64,000 bases of DNA, taken from Euleptes europaea (Eukaryota; Chordata; Lepidosauria; Squamata; Sphaerodactylidae). Position 1 is the first letter of the stretch, and each line of letters begins with the position of its first letter. The stretch lies in NCBI RefSeq assembly GCF_029931775.1, contig NC_079312.1, positions 134,587,872 through 134,651,871 of the forward strand, written 5' to 3'. The position numbers and the translations under genes were made by a program. Under the pieces are notes generated by a model. It ran no database searches, was not told where the DNA came from, and saw only the letters and a program-made list of their open reading frames with translations. Shown here piece by piece: positions 1-12,316 of the stretch.

Positions 1-881
1 CTGCAGCCCGCAAACGCGGTTTGACCTCCTAGGTACTCTGAGGGGGCTTTTTTAAGCCCCTCGGAGTCCTGGACGCCGGTCCTGCGAGGGCACTAGGGAA
101 GGACATCGCCAAAACGCAACTTAGGCATCAAGCTCCACCCTCCACCACCTTAATACCAACATAAGGACTACATAAGGAAAAGAACCTCACCTCTTGACAC
201 CCAAGTGAGTACAAAAGAACTCTTCGTCTACTTACTGGAAACTTGAACAGACGGGGGGCTGATAAGAATATTTCTGGGACCCCCACTCCTCCTTAATCCG
301 AACTGAAAAAGTTTGATCTGAGTTAGCCATCGGGATTAGCGACAGGAGCCTTATCAATCCGATCAGCCTAAACCATAATAAAGAGTCGGAAGGATACCTT
401 TTGATTGACAAGAATTATCACCAATGGGTCCAAGGGAAGGGGAGGGTGATTTTTCTTCCTGATTTTCCGGCCAAAAGAATATCCTGCCACGTTTGCAGTA
501 AGGGAGTGCCTGGAACGGAAGACCCTCTATAACACCCTCTCTATCATCGGAACTAAAACAACAGGAAGTAGTCGTAGGACTGATTACGCGTCGCACTCGA
601 GTTACTCTGAAATCATTCCTGAAGGAACAACCATCGAGAAGAGGCGATAGAAGGTCCACGGCACTAGCAACTTCCTGTATACTTCCTGATCAGCCCGACC
701 TAGAGCGACCGAAAAAAAACTCACTGGTATTTCAAAACTTTAAAACGCAATTCTAGAGCTAATTTCGACACTTTTCAACCCGAAAAAATTATAAGGCCGA
801 TGTTTGAATCATTATCTTTTAATTAGTACTTTAAAGGCCCTGTCTGTGGACATGTATTTTACCAGCTTCTTTTGAATGTAA
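1..881 (+). other. L1 5' UTR, probable
   Basis: This stretch immediately precedes the L1 ORF1 in the same orientation and has no credible coding sequence. It starts moderately GC-rich and becomes A/T-rich before the ORF1 start. I infer 5' UTR and internal promoter from position only. The minus-strand open frame at 363-659 resembles nothing and is taken as chance. Confidence 0.55.
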
Positions 882-1877
882 ATGTCGGGAACTCGACCCC
901 GTTCTGGCTCACTACACAGCCCTGCCTATACTAAACTAAGGGAATCACTACAAACCTCAACCATGGAAAAAAAATTACAGGACATGCTAACTAAACAAAC
1001 AGAGGCAACAAATAAACAGTTTGAACAGATGTCTACACAGATGTCAACACAGATGGCACAGTTGACTTCTATGATGACAAATCTTGGTCAAGCATCCCAA
1101 GCTATTAATCAGAAGTTGGATGTGGTTACAGGAGACTTGAAAGAAGTAAAAACTCAAATGACTGTTATGAAGACAGATATGCAAGTGATGGATGCATCAA
1201 TTAAGAAAGTGATGGATGAGCATAAGGATACAAAGAAAAAATTAACAAGTCAAGAAAAACAGATTGAAACAATACAAACTGGCCAGATGGCGGCAAAAAA
1301 TCAAATGGCAATGATGGAGATGAGAGTGAGAGAAACTAACCTTCGAATACGCAACTTTCCAGACATGATGGGAGACAATAAAGAAACTGCACTACCAAAT
1401 TTGGCCTACTTATTTCAGATAGATGAACAAGAATTAAAACAAGCCATTAACAGAGTATACAGGATACCATTACCTGCTAGAATGAGGAGATCTAAGCCAA
1501 GAGATTTGATGATAGTGTTTTATGACACCAGAGTTAAAGATAAGATTATGAAGATTCACTATGAAAATCCAGTGTCAGCAGGAGATTCCCCTCTCATATT
1601 ACTGAAGGATATTCCAAGGCATCTACTTTCACAGAGGAACAACTATAAAGATTTTGTGTCTACATTGAAAGCTAATGGTATCAAATACCGTTGGATCATG
1701 CCACAAGGTTTGGCTTTTACCTACAAGGAAGTGAAAACGACAATTCTATCTCAAGCTGATGTGGGGAAATTTCTGAGAAAGTATAAAATGGACCTTAAAG
1801 AACTATCTGGGGAGAAGGAGGAAGAAGAAGAGGAAGAAGAAGAGGTAAAAGGTGCAGAAGGAGGTACCAAATTATAG
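882..1877 (+). CDS. L1 ORF1 RNA-binding protein (331 aa)
   Basis: This is an intact reading frame for the L1 nucleic-acid-binding chaperone that coats L1 RNA in the ribonucleoprotein. Residues about 30-150 are Q/K/M-rich with heptad spacing, including short MSTQ repeats, as expected for the trimerising coiled coil. Residues about 150-300 match the RRM and C-terminal domain, with the characteristic stretches ETNLRIRNFP and YRWIMPQG. The C-terminus ends in a run of about eleven glutamates. ORF2 follows after 29 bp in another frame, the usual L1 layout. No disabling change is seen. Confidence 0.9.
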   Translation: MSGTRPRSGSLHSPAYTKLRESLQTSTMEKKLQDMLTKQTEATNKQFEQMSTQMSTQMAQLTSMMTNLGQASQAINQKLDVVTGDLKEVKTQMTVMKTDMQVMDASIKKVMDEHKDTKKKLTSQEKQIETIQTGQMAAKNQMAMMEMRVRETNLRIRNFPDMMGDNKETALPNLAYLFQIDEQELKQAINRVYRIPLPARMRRSKPRDLMIVFYDTRVKDKIMKIHYENPVSAGDSPLILLKDIPRHLLSQRNNYKDFVSTLKANGIKYRWIMPQGLAFTYKEVKTTILSQADVGKFLRKYKMDLKELSGEKEEEEEEEEEVKGAEGGTKL

Positions 1878-1906
1878 ACTTTTTACTCTGTTAAAAATAC
1901 TACATT

Positions 1907-4900
1907 ATGGCAAAAGCAATTTCTTGGAATGTAAATGGACTGAATGAGAAAACTAAAAGGGCTAGAATTTTCAAATATCTACAGAAATATAAATACTCCC
2001 TAATCTGTCTACAAGAGACTCACATAGCTTCAAAGCATAAAAAATATTTGGAGAAACAGATGCTTGGACAAGCATTTATTACCTCAGCTAAAACTAAAAC
2101 AAAGGGAGTGGTAATTTATGCCCACCCCAGTCTTTGTCCAGAACTATTATACAAAGATAATGAAGGAAGAATTGTAATTATTAGAACTAAAATATTGGGA
2201 CAAAGGACAATAGTGGTTGGAATTTATGCACCTAATGAAGGGAAAAAATCCTTCTATGAAAATCTACATGATTTGATAGCCCAACACGCAAAAGATCAAA
2301 TCTTATTGATGGGCGATTTCAATGGAGTTATTCTCCCATCATTGGACAAAAAATCAAAAGCAAAAGACATCAATGACGGATGCTTACCTAAAACTTTCTT
2401 TACTATGGCTTCAGAATTAGAACTACAAGACATTTGGAGAACAATGAATACAACTGCTAAAGAATACACTTTTTATTCAGCGAGACACGATTCACACTCC
2501 AGAATTGATATGATATGGGCCAGTAAATCAATTTTCACTCAGTTACGTAAAATACATATTTTACCCAGAACTTTTTCTGATCATAATCCTGTTACTTTTG
2601 ATTGGAACAATAAACAAGCATTTAGATGGCGAATGAATGATAAACTTCTAAAAGACAACAAGATACATAAGGAATTACAGGTTTTAATGAAAGACTTTTT
2701 TGAAATTAATCTTAATGGGGAAACTTCTTTAAATACAGTTTGGGATGCATTCAAAGCTGTTCTGAGAGGTTTTATGATACAGAAACATTCGGCTTGGAAG
2801 AAGACTCAATTACAATTTACAAACAATGTACTTTGGAATTTACAAAACTTGGAACAGAAATTGGTAACGGTAACACAGGAAGAGGAGAAAAGAGAAATTC
2901 AAATAAAGATTTCTGCATCTAAGCATCAATTAAATTTGGTAATAATGGAGGAAATGAATAAAAATTTGAAACTTGCTAAACAAAAGTATTTTGAATATGC
3001 AAATAAACCAGGAAAACTTTTAGCAACACAATTGAAGGACGCATTCCAAAAAAAGGTTATAACAAAAATCCAAACTGTTAAAGGACCAGTCTATTCAACT
3101 TCAGAAATTCAGAAAGAATTTGTTTCATTTTATTCTAAGTTATATCAGAAAGAAAATATTTCAAAACAGAAAACAGAAAAATTTCTAAATTCAATACAGA
3201 TGAAAGCTTTGTCAATGACCCAGAGAGAATGTATTGAAGCTCCAGTAACAAGGGAAGAAATACAAGAAGCAATACTGAGACAAAAAACGGATAAAACACC
3301 TGGACCAGATGGAATTACTTCACTATTTTACAGAACATTTAGTGACAATTTAGTTGGATTTTTTGGCTTACTTTACAATGCAATTTTGGATGAGGGAACA
3401 TCCCCGGAGACTTGGTCGCATGCATTTATATCATTGATACCTAAAGAAGGAAGAGATCCAGAAAAAACATCCAATTATAGACCTATATCGCTGTTAAATG
3501 TGGATTATAAAATTTTTGCTTCAGTTTTGGCATGTAGGATAAAACAATTTATTAAGGATCTTATACACGAAGACCAAGCAGGTTTCATACCAGGAAGGCA
3601 AATAAAAGACAATGTGAGAATTTTACTAGACTCACTGGAATATTATGACCAGAATATTCAACAAACTGCGGCTTTTGTATTTTTGGATGCAGAAAAAGCC
3701 TTTGATATGGTCTCCTGGAACTTTTTGAAACGGATTTTGGATAAATTGAATTTTGGAGATTGTTTTCAGAAAGGTATATCGGCTATTTATACCTCCCAAC
3801 AGGCTAAAATTTTGGTTAATGAATCAATGTCAGATAATTGCCAAATCACGAAAGGGACCAGACAGGGATGTCCCTTGTCTCCACTTTTATTTTTGTTGGT
3901 GTTGGAACCTCTATGTGTGAAACTAAGAAGTATGGAGGACATCCGCGGGTTAAGAATTAAAAAACATGAATTTAAGTTGAGAGCATTCGCGGATGACCTA
4001 CTGTTAATTTTGGAGAATCCAACACAGTCAATGAATATACTTCGGGAGACTTTGGACGATTTTGGGAAAATATCAGGCTTTAAAGTGAATCAAGAAAAAA
4101 CAAAGATAATATTTAAAAATCTACCGGAAACACAGCAACAGGAATTTATATCATATACTGGTTGGGAGAAAGCCAACAAAGTTAAATACCTGGGAATTTG
4201 GATTACTGCAAAGAATAAAGATTTGATAACCAACAATTACCTCAAGCTATGGGATAAGATTAAAACTGATATGATTATATGGTCAAATAAAAAATTGTCA
4301 CTAATGGGACGTATTTCAACGATTCAAATGAATGTCTTACCAAGGATGCTCTTCTTATTCCAAAATTTGCCAATAATATCACACACTAAATATTTCGATA
4401 CTTGGAGGAAAGACATTTCAAACTTCATCTGGCAAGGGAAAAAACCAAGGACTGCTTATAAATATTTGGTGGATCTAAAAACTAGAGGAGGTTTAGCACT
4501 GCCTAATTTTCAACTCTACGCTGAAGCGGTAGCTTTAGTATGGCTAAAAGACTGGATGAATTTGTCAAATATACGTTTGCTAGACTTGGAAGGTTATAAT
4601 AACTTAAGTGGATGGCATGGCTATTTGTGGTATGATAAAATTAAGTTACAAGCAACATTTCGTAATCATATAATCAGGTCCTCTTTATTTCGTATTTGGA
4701 TGAGATATAAACACATCTTGGAACCAGAAACACCGATGTGGATATCGCCTCAGGAAATGTTAACATTGCGCCCACTTAGACCAGATACATTTATTACTTA
4801 TCAAGATCTAATTAATTGAAACGGAAAGAAATGCTCACTAAAAGACTTTAAACTTCTTAAGGATGATTTACAATGGCTCCAATACTACCAAATTAAATCA

Positions 4901-5653
4901 GTTTTTGTACAAGATGCTAAAAAAGGTTTTTCTAAAGAAAAATCTTCTTTTCAAAGGATTTTACTAGATAATAATACAAAACTGATTTCTAAAATGTATA
5001 ATCTCCTTTTAACAATATCTTGTGAGTAGGATACGATTAAACCAACTATGATCGATTGGGCTCAAAATGTGGGACATGATATTGCTTTAAATAAATGGTA
5101 ACGATTATGGTCCAAAGATTTAAAAGGAATAAAAGCACAGTCAGTGCGAGAAAACATTTATAAAATGATGTATAGATGGTATTTAACACCTAAGAAAATT
5201 GCAAAGATTTATAAAACAATGTCCCCTATCTGTTGGAAATGTAACAAAGAAATTGGTTCCTTTTATCATATGTGGTGGACCTGTGACAAAGCTAAAGACT
5301 TTTGGGACATGATCTATAATGAATTGAGACTAATACTACAAAAGAATATACCCAAAACACCAGAAATGATGTTATTGAGTATGATTCCAGACGACTTATC
5401 AACACAAAGAACCTTTTTGATTTATGCCACAACAGCTGCGAGACTGCTTTATGCAGCGAAATGGAAAGGGTTAGAAATTCCTGAGAAAAAAGACTGGATT
5501 GTTAAAATGTTTGAAGTGGCAGAAATGGCAAAACTCACAGCTATTCTAAATGAAGAAAATGACGTTCGGTTTCTGGGGGAATGGGGGGCGTGGATGCATT
5601 ATTGTGAATATGAGTTAAAATTGGGAAGAATGGAAGAATATTTTCTAATCTGA
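1907..5653 (+). pseudogene. L1 ORF2 endonuclease/reverse transcriptase, three nonsense codons
   Basis: The open part (1907-4819) encodes 970 residues. It holds the APE-type endonuclease, with WNVNGLN near the N-terminus, LQETH, MGDFN at residues 135-139 and SDHNP from residue 224. The reverse transcriptase follows, with TPGPDG, TRQGCPLSPLLF and the catalytic FADD at residues 694-697. After stops at 4817-4819, 5027-5029 and 5099-5101 the same frame runs from 5102 to 5653. That last part has the C-terminal zinc-knuckle-like motif CWKCNKEIGSFYHMWWTC. The full frame would be about 1248 codons, a normal L1 length. The two catalytic domains are unbroken, but the C-terminal segment needed for efficient retrotransposition is cut off. 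Confidence 0.9.
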
Positions 5654-5986
5654 TCCAGAGGATTATTTTTGGTTTTTTTTTATAATGAATAAGCATAATT
5701 ATATTTACTAACAGATTATGTTTTTTTTATACATGGTATTGATAGTTTATTAAGATTAGATTAACTACGACGGGATGAACTTTTTATTAAGAGGAAGATA
5801 GAGGTGAAGGGGAAGTCAAAAATTTTCCATTTCTTTCTTTTCTTCTTTTTTTTTTTTTCTTTATTATATGTTATGGAATTATAACAACTTTAGGTTAGAA
5901 TTGAAACTTTATATTGTCATAGATGTTGTTTAATGCAATGGAAATTTTTTAGTATAAAACCCAATAAAATTTATATTAAAAAAAAA

Positions 5987-6836
5987 TGTTCGTCTCGTCA
6001 AAATATGTTCTGGTATTATACTCAATAACATCATTTCCGGTGTTTTAGGGATATTTTGTTGCATTATTAATCTTAATTATATATCATATCCCAAAAGTTT
6101 TTGGCTTTTCACAGAGCCAACATATATGATGAAAGGAACCAATTTCCTTCTGACATTTCCAACATTTTGGTGACATTGTACCATACATTTTAGGTAGTTT
6201 CTTTGGTGTCAGATACCATCTATAAATCATCTTATATATGTTCTCTCTAAGTGACTGTGATAGAAGATGTCTCATGTATCTTGACCAAAGTCTTTCCCAA
6301 CTATTCAAAGGGATATTGTGACCTAAAGTCTGTGCCCAGGTTATCATCGTAGGTTTAATCTGTTCTTGTTCCGTGTATAAGATTAATAACATCTTATACA
6401 TCTTTGAAATTAAGTGATCATTATTTTCCAGAAGAACTTGTTGGAAAGTTGATTTATCTTTAAGAAAGCCTATCTTCATATCCTGTATAAATACAGATTT
6501 TATTTGATGGTATTGAAACCAGGTTAATTGTTCTTTAAATTCTTCATGGTCTTTTACGGCACATTTTTTCCATCCCAAGTTAGGAGATCTTGATAAGTTA
6601 TAGACTGAGATGGTCTTAATGATCGCAGTGTTAACATTTCCTGTGTAGATATCCATAACGGTGTTCTGATTTCTAGTAAATGTTTATATCTTAGCCAAGT
6701 TTTTATTAAAGATGATTTTACAATATGATGTTGAAATGCTGTGTGGTTTTTAAGTTTATCATACCATAGGTAACCATGCCATCCAAATCTCCATGCCACC
6801 CAAATCTTCATGCCACCCAAATCTAAGCAATACAGG
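5987..6836 (-). mobile_element. L1 ORF2 C-terminal fragment, interrupted by the neighbouring L1
   Basis: Read on the minus strand, this segment encodes pieces closely similar to the C-terminal third of the + strand L1 ORF2. Examples are GWHGYLWYDK, MLTLRSLRPS, YRWYLTPKK and CWKCQKEIGSF. The match continues past the visible stop down to 5987, ending at the equivalent of LLSIIPEHILTRRT, exactly where the A tail of the + strand L1 begins. The remaining 3' part should therefore lie to the left, outside the window. Several stops are present. Its 5' edge ends in a short in-frame tandem triplication. Confidence 0.8.
6775..6824 (-). repeat. 18-bp unit, three tandem copies, inside L1 fragment
   Basis: On the minus strand the unit AGATTTGGGTGGCATGGA occurs about three times in a row and stays in frame, producing repeated F/W-G-W-H-G-like residues just before GYLWYD. 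The + strand L1 has one copy of this motif (GWHGYLWYDK), so the triplication arose in this fragment or its subfamily. Confidence 0.7.
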
Positions 6837-7120
6837 CTTTTATCATGGGGACAATAACATCTAATGTAACCAGTACATTGATCAATGTTAGCGTAGATTG
6901 CAGATAAATTAGGGAATGATTTATTTCATTTCATTTTTTATTTACGTTATTTATGGAAACCTTTCTCACTTGAACTCAAGGCAGATTACAGTCAGTCAAT
7001 ACAGTTGACAAGATGGGACATTCAATGAACAATGCAATAGGGATTATGGTTGTAGAACCAACTAGAAGTCTAAAAACAACTGAAGCAAAGATTAATATTA
7101 TGTCAAATTAAAATGATGCA
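6837..7120. repeat. decayed dispersed repeat, family not recognised
   Basis: A T-rich entry (about 6920-6955) leads into a stretch reading roughly CTTGAACTCAAGGCAGATTA. This resembles a sequence common at the edge of amniote interspersed repeats. No coding potential or target duplication was found. The family is uncertain. Confidence 0.35.
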
Positions 7121-7124
7121 AAAA

Positions 7125-7480
7125 TTGCATAGTAGGATCCTAGTATTAGCAAGCTATACTTGGAACAATCCACGAAACCATCCCCATAATCCTGAGGGTA
7201 GCTGGGTAAGGAATATAAGCAATCTGCATGATATGCTGAACATGGTTTATGGTCTCATTGAAGTTATCCAGGATATAAACACAACAATCTTGGCCAATGA
7301 GGGTACATGTTCCTCCTTTGGAGGCTGACACTACATCTAGGGCTTGTTGACTCTGTAGGGACATCTGGCAAATTTGCCTTTGTTCGTATGCCAGGCCAAC
7401 TAGGGCTTCTGCTGTTTCATTGGTCATTATTTCTACTATGGCTTGAAGTTGCAACAAGCTAGTCCCTACTCAAAGCACTC
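7125..7480 (-). mobile_element. endogenous retrovirus env (TM subunit) remnant
   Basis: A minus-strand open stretch has the hallmarks of a gamma/delta-type retroviral transmembrane subunit. It shows a heptad region, then a QQALDVVSASKGGT segment resembling the immunosuppressive-domain region, then a C-x6-CC motif (CTLIGQDCC). It is an isolated fragment with no gag, pol or LTRs recognised beside it. It is an old, broken fossil. Confidence 0.7.
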
Positions 7481-7639
7481 CTGCTATTGGTACAAAAGCA
7501 TATGTCATAATTGAATTCAAGCACTGTTTTGCCAGATCTCTCTGCAGCCAGAAATTATAAAACTTTCTGGGGGGCTTTTAAAAGATCCTTACAACTTAGG
7601 AAACATGGAATCGAGATAATTTCCTACCTTCCTTTTGGC

Positions 7640-8075
7640 TGTACCCTAAATACCCTAGGGAGTGGGACTGGCACAAGCTAGATGTCAAGAGAGCCTTCGA
7701 GACATGTATCAAGAGCATGGCTCCCTTCCTTTGCTCCAACTTCCTTGTCTGTCTCTTGCAACCCAGAAACATGAGCCAGAGGATCTCCCAATTCCACTAC
7801 AGCCAGATGGATTAAAGCCTGCACCCCCTGGTACAATATCGCTGTATATACAGTATCCTGTGTAGTCTCTCCAGGATCATAGCATATTCCACCTGAACAG
7901 CAGCTACACTGACAGCCTTCTCTACCAGAGCTCCCATTGAGGATGTTTGTAAGGTAGCCATCTGGTCATCTGTCTATAAGCTGGACCGCTACAGCTCAGC
8001 TGAATCAGCATTTGGAAGAAGGATCTGCCAACAGGTTGTTTCCCAATGATTCATCTCAGTTTTTCAACAGTCTGT
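7640..8075 (+). mobile_element. DIRS-type retrotransposon remnant (recombinase end)
   Basis: The sequence around 7880-8060 resembles the C-terminal part of the tyrosine recombinase of the nearly whole DIRS element in this window, for example a CKVAIWSSVYK-like segment and an AFGRR-like end. It is short, decayed and lacks recognisable terminal repeats. The 5' limit is uncertain. Confidence 0.55.
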
Positions 8076-8184
8076 CTGTTTTGCAAAATACTTTGGAATC
8101 CAAATATTTTGGTGGTAATGAAAATTATTTTAAAAGCTATCCTAGATTGTACAGCTAGATTTCATTCTATAAGTCATATACTCT

Positions 8185-8194
8185 AAAGATTCTT
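8185..8194 (+). repeat. target-site duplication of the minus-strand L1 (left copy)
   Basis: AAAGATTCTT here, next to the poly-T that is the L1 A tail on the other strand, is repeated exactly at 13297-13306, beyond the other end of the element. Confidence 0.8.
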
Positions 8195-8570
8195 TTTTTT
8201 AATTAATTTTTTTATTTTTTATTTTTATAATTAGGGGGTACAAAAAGGAAAAAAAGGGAAGGGTAAAACGTTGTATATATAAAAACAGGTGTGTATAAAC
8301 AGTATAGTATATAAAAACATATAGCAATTTTTCTTTAGAAGATAAACTCATTCTGGTGCAGCCTAAGTATTAGTCTATTACAATACACTATATCTAAATA
8401 AGTAAAAAAATGTTTGTAAAAATGTAAATTTCAATCGGATTTTCTAACTGTTACACATTAAAAATTTAGCATATAAAAGCCCGAGATTTGCTTTACAGTT
8501 AGTTGAAACCTATTAAATAAAATATTGTCTGTTTTGCATTTTTAAACTTGTTAGTACGTCCTTCATTTGC

Positions 8571-11500
8571 TTAAGTAGAAGTCATGTAAATATAAAAAGA
8601 CTCCCACTTTTCATCAAATTGTTCTGTGCATTCGTTAAACTTTGGATTTAACACAAAAGTCATTTTAGCCATACTGGCGTAGTCCAACAGTTTTTCTTTC
8701 CAATCTTCTATTTCGGGTATCTGAATTTGTTTCCAAGTTCTTGCCAAAACCGTTCTGGCTGCTGTTGTTGCATACTTGAATACATCGTAAAATTTCGAAG
8801 GCAAATTTGGTGGCACAATACTGAGTAAATAGTATTTGAGGTCTAATGGTATCTTCATTTTTATTATCGCCTGGAGTTCTCGGTGAATCTTTTTCCAGTA
8901 CATTTGTAGTTTAGGGCATGTCCACCAAACATGAAAGTAAGAGCCGTTCGTATCTTGACATTTCCAGCAGACACCTTTTTTTCCAGGAGAAGTCATCTGA
9001 GAGACCATATTTGGAGTCAAGTACCATCTATAAAATGTTTTGTACCAATTTTCTTTCACTTCTTGACACACAGTGTATTTCAATTCAAAAGTATAGAGTT
9101 TCTCCCAGGAGTCCATATGGATCATTTCACCGAAGTTTTGCATCCACTTAATCATATTAGTTTTCACTTGTTCTTCTTCTGTATCATATTTCAGGAGGAG
9201 TTTGTAAATTTTTCCCAGTAGGTGAGAGTCATTCTTAGATATTATCAGTTCAAATTCTGTTAGTTCTCGAAATGGCCGGGGATGTGAACAGTCTTTTTGT
9301 AGATTGGACCTCAGTTGAAGATATGTCAGCCAATTTAATTTTTGAAATTTTTCTTGAAGTTTGATTTGACTTTTAATTTCTCCTGTAGGCTCTATCATAT
9401 TGTTGTAGGTAAAATGAACACCCGGTTTCGATTTGACGTTGTCATGATAAGCTTCAGTCGGAGACATTATAGATGGTGGAGAGGGACTTATTCTTTTTTT
9501 GTATTTTTTCCATACTTTCAATATTGCCCTCTTGATATCGCAATCTTCTGGTATTTTATCCTTTTGAATTATAGTTGTAGGATCCCACAAAACTTTATGA
9601 AGTCCTTGTCCAAAATCCGCTCGTTCTAAAATAACTTGTCTATTTTTGGGATGTTTTATCCATTCTGCAATCCAGGCTAGGCAAGCAGCGTGATAATATA
9701 ATTTAAGATTGGGTAATGCCAAACCTCCTCTTTTCTTTTCATCTTGTAAAACTTAAAATCTAATTCTCGGCTTTTTCGCATTCCACACAAACCGATTGAT
9801 TTGTTTTTGCCAATTTTCTATTATTCTGTCTGGTATTTCGATCAGAAGAAATTGAAATAAAAAGTTTAATCTCGGAAGTATGTTCATCTTTATCACCGAT
9901 ATCCTTCCTAACCAAGAAATATTCATTTTGGACCATAAGTTCAGGTCCTTTTCTATTTCTCCCTAGGTTTTCAAATAATTTGACCTTAAAAGTGTCTTAT
10001 TTTCTGAGGATATTCTAACACCCAGATACTTGATTGACTCCTTCGTTATTTGACACCTGGTGATTCCTTTAATATACTTGTCTTCATTGATTGTAGTGTT
10101 AAAGTCAAAAATTTTGTCTTTACTTTATTCAATTTGTAGCTGGAATACTTTGCAAATTCCGTGATGTGATGATGGACATATGGAAAAGTTTGTTCGGGAT
10201 TTTGACAAATTAAGACAACGTCATCTGCATAGCTTTTAATTTTGTGTTCTTCATTTCCTACTATGAGGCCTTCAATTTTTGGGTCGTTTCTTATATAATT
10301 CGCAAGAACCTCCATTGATAAATCAAAAAGAAGTGGGGAAAATGGGCATCCTTGTCTGGTGCCTTTTGTGATGTTAAATTCTGTTGACAAACAGCAGTTT
10401 ATTAAAAGACGTGCCTTTTGAGCCGAGTATATTGTGTTAAAAACTGTAAGAAGAGTGTCTCCACAATTCATTTGTTGTAATGTTTTTGAAATAAAGTACC
10501 AGGAGACATTGTCAAAAGCTTTTTCTGCATCTAAGAAAATCATCGCAGCTTTTAGTGATTTCGACTTTATGTATTTGATTGCGCTAAGGACCAATCGTAC
10601 ATTGTCTCTCATAAGTCTCTCTGGAATAAAACCGGTTTGATCTGGATGCACCAATTTGCTGATATGTTTTTGTAATCTTTTAGTGATTATAGAAACAAAG
10701 ATTTTGTAGTCAATGTTCAACAAAGAGATTGGTCTGTATGCCTGAGGAAGGTGATGATCGGTACCTTCTTTTGGTATCAAAGATATGTGCTTCTTGCCAG
10801 GACGGTGGAACCTTTCCATGTTCAATTACCTCATTGTACAAGGAAAGTAAAATCGGGGTTAGTTGTTGTTCGAAGAGTTTGTAAAATTGTGGTGTGATCC
10901 CATCCGGACCTGGTGCCTTATCTGATTTCAAATTGTTTATGGCATCAACAATTTCTTGTGTTATCTTCTGGTTAAGGCTCTCTTGTTCCTCTGGTAGTAA
11001 CTTAGGTAACTGTGCACCTGATAGGTAACTTATTAGCCCCTGTTCTTGGAAATCGTCCTTCGCATATAGTTGCTTGTAATAGTCAACAAATATTTTTCCA
11101 ATTTCACCTTGTTTATTGTGGGTTATACCATTAACTTTTGCACCGGTTATCTTTCTTTTCTTCTCTTGTTGTCGGAGTTGGTTGGCAAGAAATCGGCCAG
11201 GTTTGTTTGCTCTTTCGAAAAATCTTTGCTTAGCGTATTTAACTTTCGTTTTGATTTCTTCTGTTTCTATCACCTCAATTTGATGTTTGATCATCTTGAT
11301 GTCACGGAGGATAGTTTTATCTGATTTAATTTGAATTCTTTTTTCCAATATTCTTAGTTGATCTTGGAGAGCTTTAAATTTCTTTTGTTTATCTTTTCTG
11401 ATTTTGGAATTTAAAGCTATCATTTTTCCTCTAATGAATGCTTTGCTGGCATCCCATACAACAAAATCGGACATACCTGGAGTCTTGTTTAGGGTAAAAA

Positions 11501-12296
11501 ATTCTTTCACATCGCGTTTGCATTGTTCAAGTGTCTGTTTTCTCCGCAATATTTGATCATTCAACCGCCATCTCCTAATTCCTAATCTTCCTCTTAGCAC
11601 AGTCAATTCAATTGGATTGTGATCTGACAATATACTGGGTGCAATCTGTATCCTGTCCACACTTGTTATCATGGATCTGGAAATCCAACACATATCAATC
11701 CTGGAATGTGATCCATGACGATTTGAATAAAATGTAAAATCTTTTGTTCTTGGATTCTTCGTTCTCCATAAATCAATTAAATTAAATTCTTTCATAAATT
11801 TAAAGACATTCTTCGGTAATTTTCCGGATGTACTGTTATGGGATTTATCAATCATTGGATTTATTACCGCATTAAAATCTCCTAGAAATATAATTTCTCC
11901 TTGATGACAATCTACAAGATTCTTAAACAGTATTTCATAGAAACTTTCTTTTGCAGCATTGGGAGCATATATATGTACTAGTGTAAAGCAAATTCCATCT
12001 AATCTGTGAAGAATTAAAATCTGGTAGCGTCCATCTAAATCTGCTATATGAGTCTTGACAGTTAAAAATTTTTCATTAATATAAGTGACTAGGCCTCTCT
12101 TCTTCACTTGGGCCGATGCAAAATAGGGAGTTCCAAGATGATTTGTCTGTAGAATTTTTTCATGTTCTTTTTTGATATGGGTTTCTTGAAGGCAAACAAT
12201 GTCTTTCTTTTGCTTCTTTAAACTATGAAAAACTCTTTCTTTTATTAGGAGAATTAAGACCGTTAATATTCAATGATATGATTTGCAGTTGGTTCA
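8571..12296 (-). pseudogene. L1 ORF2, frameshifted
   Basis: On the minus strand the frame opens at about 12296 with MNQLQIISLNINGLN, then shifts near 12235. It continues as the endonuclease (LQETH, FLGDFNAV, LSDHNPIEL) and the start of the reverse transcriptase (KAPGPDG) in 10710-12107. It shifts again near 10800. The 10046-10825 piece holds TRQGCPFSPLLF and the catalytic YADD (about 10221-10232). The last open piece, 8571-9722, holds the C-terminal domain with CWKCQDTNGSYFHVWWTC. At least three frame breaks are evident. It belongs to a different L1 subfamily from the copy at 1-5986. Confidence 0.85.
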
Positions 12297-12316
12297 TAAT
12301 GAGTTAAAATACAAAT

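Larger units (their letters stand above)
1..5986 (+). mobile_element. L1 LINE, near full-length, 5' end beyond window
   Basis: A 5' UTR-like stretch (1-881) is followed by an intact ORF1, a 29-bp spacer and a long ORF2. The 3' UTR (5654-5986) has an AATAAA at about 5963 and a short A tail ending near 5986. ORF2 is open through the endonuclease and reverse transcriptase domains. It then meets three in-frame stops (TGA 4817-4819, TAG 5027-5029, TAA 5099-5101) before resuming the same frame to 5653. There are no frameshifts, which points to a young copy inactivated by point changes. The A tail abuts sequence of another L1 in the opposite orientation, so this copy inserted into an older L1. No duplicate of the 3' flank is visible near position 1, so the true 5' end probably lies outside the window. 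Confidence 0.9.

Noticed and set aside
8918-9629. Three + strand open frames of 77-96 codons
   Set aside because: They lie antisense to the minus-strand L1 ORF2 and carry no recognisable protein features.
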